A DNA stretch of 64,000 bases, from positions 186,001-250,000 of the forward strand of contig JBBDRZ010000001.1 of assembly GCA_040905185.1 (NCBI GenBank), written 5' to 3'. A model generated the notes under the pieces. That model searched no databases and was not told where the DNA came from. It saw only the letters and a program-made list of their open reading frames with translations. Source of the stretch: DASTEQ01 sp040905185. Its GTDB lineage: Bacteria > Chloroflexota > Limnocylindria > QHBO01. Below are positions 63,266-64,000 of this stretch, piece after piece (position 1 is the stretch's first letter; every line of letters starts with the position of its first letter). A program made the position numbers and the translations under genes.

Positions 63266-64000
63266 ATGCCGACCTCCGCCAGCACTGCCCACCTCTCCGC
63301 CGATCATGCCCGGCGTTTTCTGGTCCGCCGCCAGCTCCTGGACCCGCCGCGATCCCTGCCGGCGAAGCGGGAATCGGTCCTGCGCGTGGTCGAGCGGCTG
63401 GGGAGCGTGCAGTTCGATCCGCTCGAGGTACCCGGCGCCCGCAGCAACGACCTGATGCTGCATGCGCGGATCAAGAACTTCCGCCGGGAATGGACCGATG
63501 GCTGGCTCTACGCGCCGCTGGGCGAGCGACGGCTCATCGAGCTGTACAACAAAAGCCTCAACATCCTGCCGATCGAGGAGCTTCCTCTCCACCGGGCGGC
63601 CTGGGAGCAGTGGCGCGACGGCCTGGAGACTGGCGTGCTGCGTGATCATGCCGAGCTGGTCGCGACCATCGTCGAGCGCGTGGAGCGCGACGGCCAGCTC
63701 TCGACAGATGCCTTCCGCGACATCGAGCATCGCGTTGAGTGGTGGTGGGACAGCGACGGGACCACCACAACCCGCGCCGCCAAGGCGGTGATGGAGGCGC
63801 TGTTCGTCATCGGCCGGCTGGGGATCGCCCGTCGCGAAGGGAGCCGGCGTTATTACGACCTCATCGAGCGGCTTGTCCCCGCTGATCTGCTCGCGCAACC
63901 CGCGGATGCCGCGGACCAGCACCAGCATCGGCTGTTGTCGCGCCACCGTGGTGTGGGCCTGATGGGCGTCGGCGGTCCGGGGGAGCTCGTGTTGGGTACC
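63266..64000 (+). CDS. YcaQ/AlkZ-type winged-helix DNA glycosylase-like protein (3' truncated)
   Basis: The first 245 residues of an HTH_42 family protein; the window ends before the stop. ADHARRFLVRRQLLDPP and VQFDPLEVPGARSNDLMLHARI carry the QxD catalytic triplet used by the YcaQ branch to unhook interstrand crosslinks. NILPIEELPLHRAAWEQW and EWWWDSDGTTTTRAAKAVMEAL follow as in the family. TAGCAT lies 10 nt before the ATG. It is divergent from dnaJ. Confidence 0.8.
   Translation, partial: MPTSASTAHLSADHARRFLVRRQLLDPPRSLPAKRESVLRVVERLGSVQFDPLEVPGARSNDLMLHARIKNFRREWTDGWLYAPLGERRLIELYNKSLNILPIEELPLHRAAWEQWRDGLETGVLRDHAELVATIVERVERDGQLSTDAFRDIEHRVEWWWDSDGTTTTRAAKAVMEALFVIGRLGIARREGSRRYYDLIERLVPADLLAQPADAADQHQHRLLSRHRGVGLMGVGGPGELVLGT

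Overview
The window is a 64 kb, very GC-rich bacterial chromosome fragment with one 100-N scaffold gap (58745-58844), so it is probably a metagenome-assembled or draft contig. The gene content points to a high-GC Chloroflexota lineage of the Limnocylindria/Ellin6529 kind rather than an actinobacterium. It has the string dnaJ-prmA-rsmE-HIT-rpsU-yqeY-pgpH-ybeY, including S21 and a 7TM-HD phosphohydrolase. It also has nickel superoxide dismutase, human-length DeoC, and cyclase/STAND/TPR regulators. The phylum is inferred, not proven.

Layout. 1-10.5 kb: a truncated CGNR zinc-finger regulator, MgtE, an XRE-type gene flanked by two arrays of 50-bp-phased palindromes, an aldehyde dehydrogenase pair (one active, one without active-site residues), Ogt with an ECF sigma factor, VapBC, a third palindrome array, DeoC, and the nickel SOD gene with its maturation protease. 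10.5-20.7 kb: a PuuD-like membrane protein, then one long coupled operon for fatty-acid synthesis, birA-sigma-(membrane protein)-accD-accA-BCCP-like-accC-fabZ-fabF-accB-fabH-fabG. 20.8-26.3 kb: trpS, an AI-2E-type permease, and a cobalamin-riboswitch-controlled BtuFCD-like importer next to a SWIM-finger protein. 26.3-36.8 kb: sugar-nucleotide genes (pgi/pmi, phosphohexomutase, manC), proC, and the methyl-cycle genes metK and ahcY with apt. 36.8-42.5 kb: a PAS-GGDEF-EAL protein, a small membrane peptide and aconitase. 42.6-48.7 kb: a compact operon of antitoxin, toxin, two giant cyclase-STAND-TPR proteins (the first frameshifted) and an acetyltransferase. 48.7-52.7 kb: mfd and pth (frameshifted at a G11 tract). 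52.7-64 kb: an FAD oxidase, then the ybeY/pgpH/yqeY/rpsU/HIT string interrupted by a repeat-tailed subtilase, then rsmE, prmA and dnaJ under a CIRCE operator, and a truncated YcaQ-like glycosylase.

Two organisational themes stand out. Genes inside operons are joined by 1-4 nt stop/start overlaps (ATGA, GTGA, TGATG). Many first genes instead have a TANNNT -10-like box only 6-10 nt before the start codon and no Shine-Dalgarno, which suggests widespread leaderless transcription.

The features most worth following up are the three phased palindrome arrays, the BCCP paralogue without its biotinyl lysine, the toxin-antitoxin/STAND operon, and the sigma factor embedded in the acc-fab operon.
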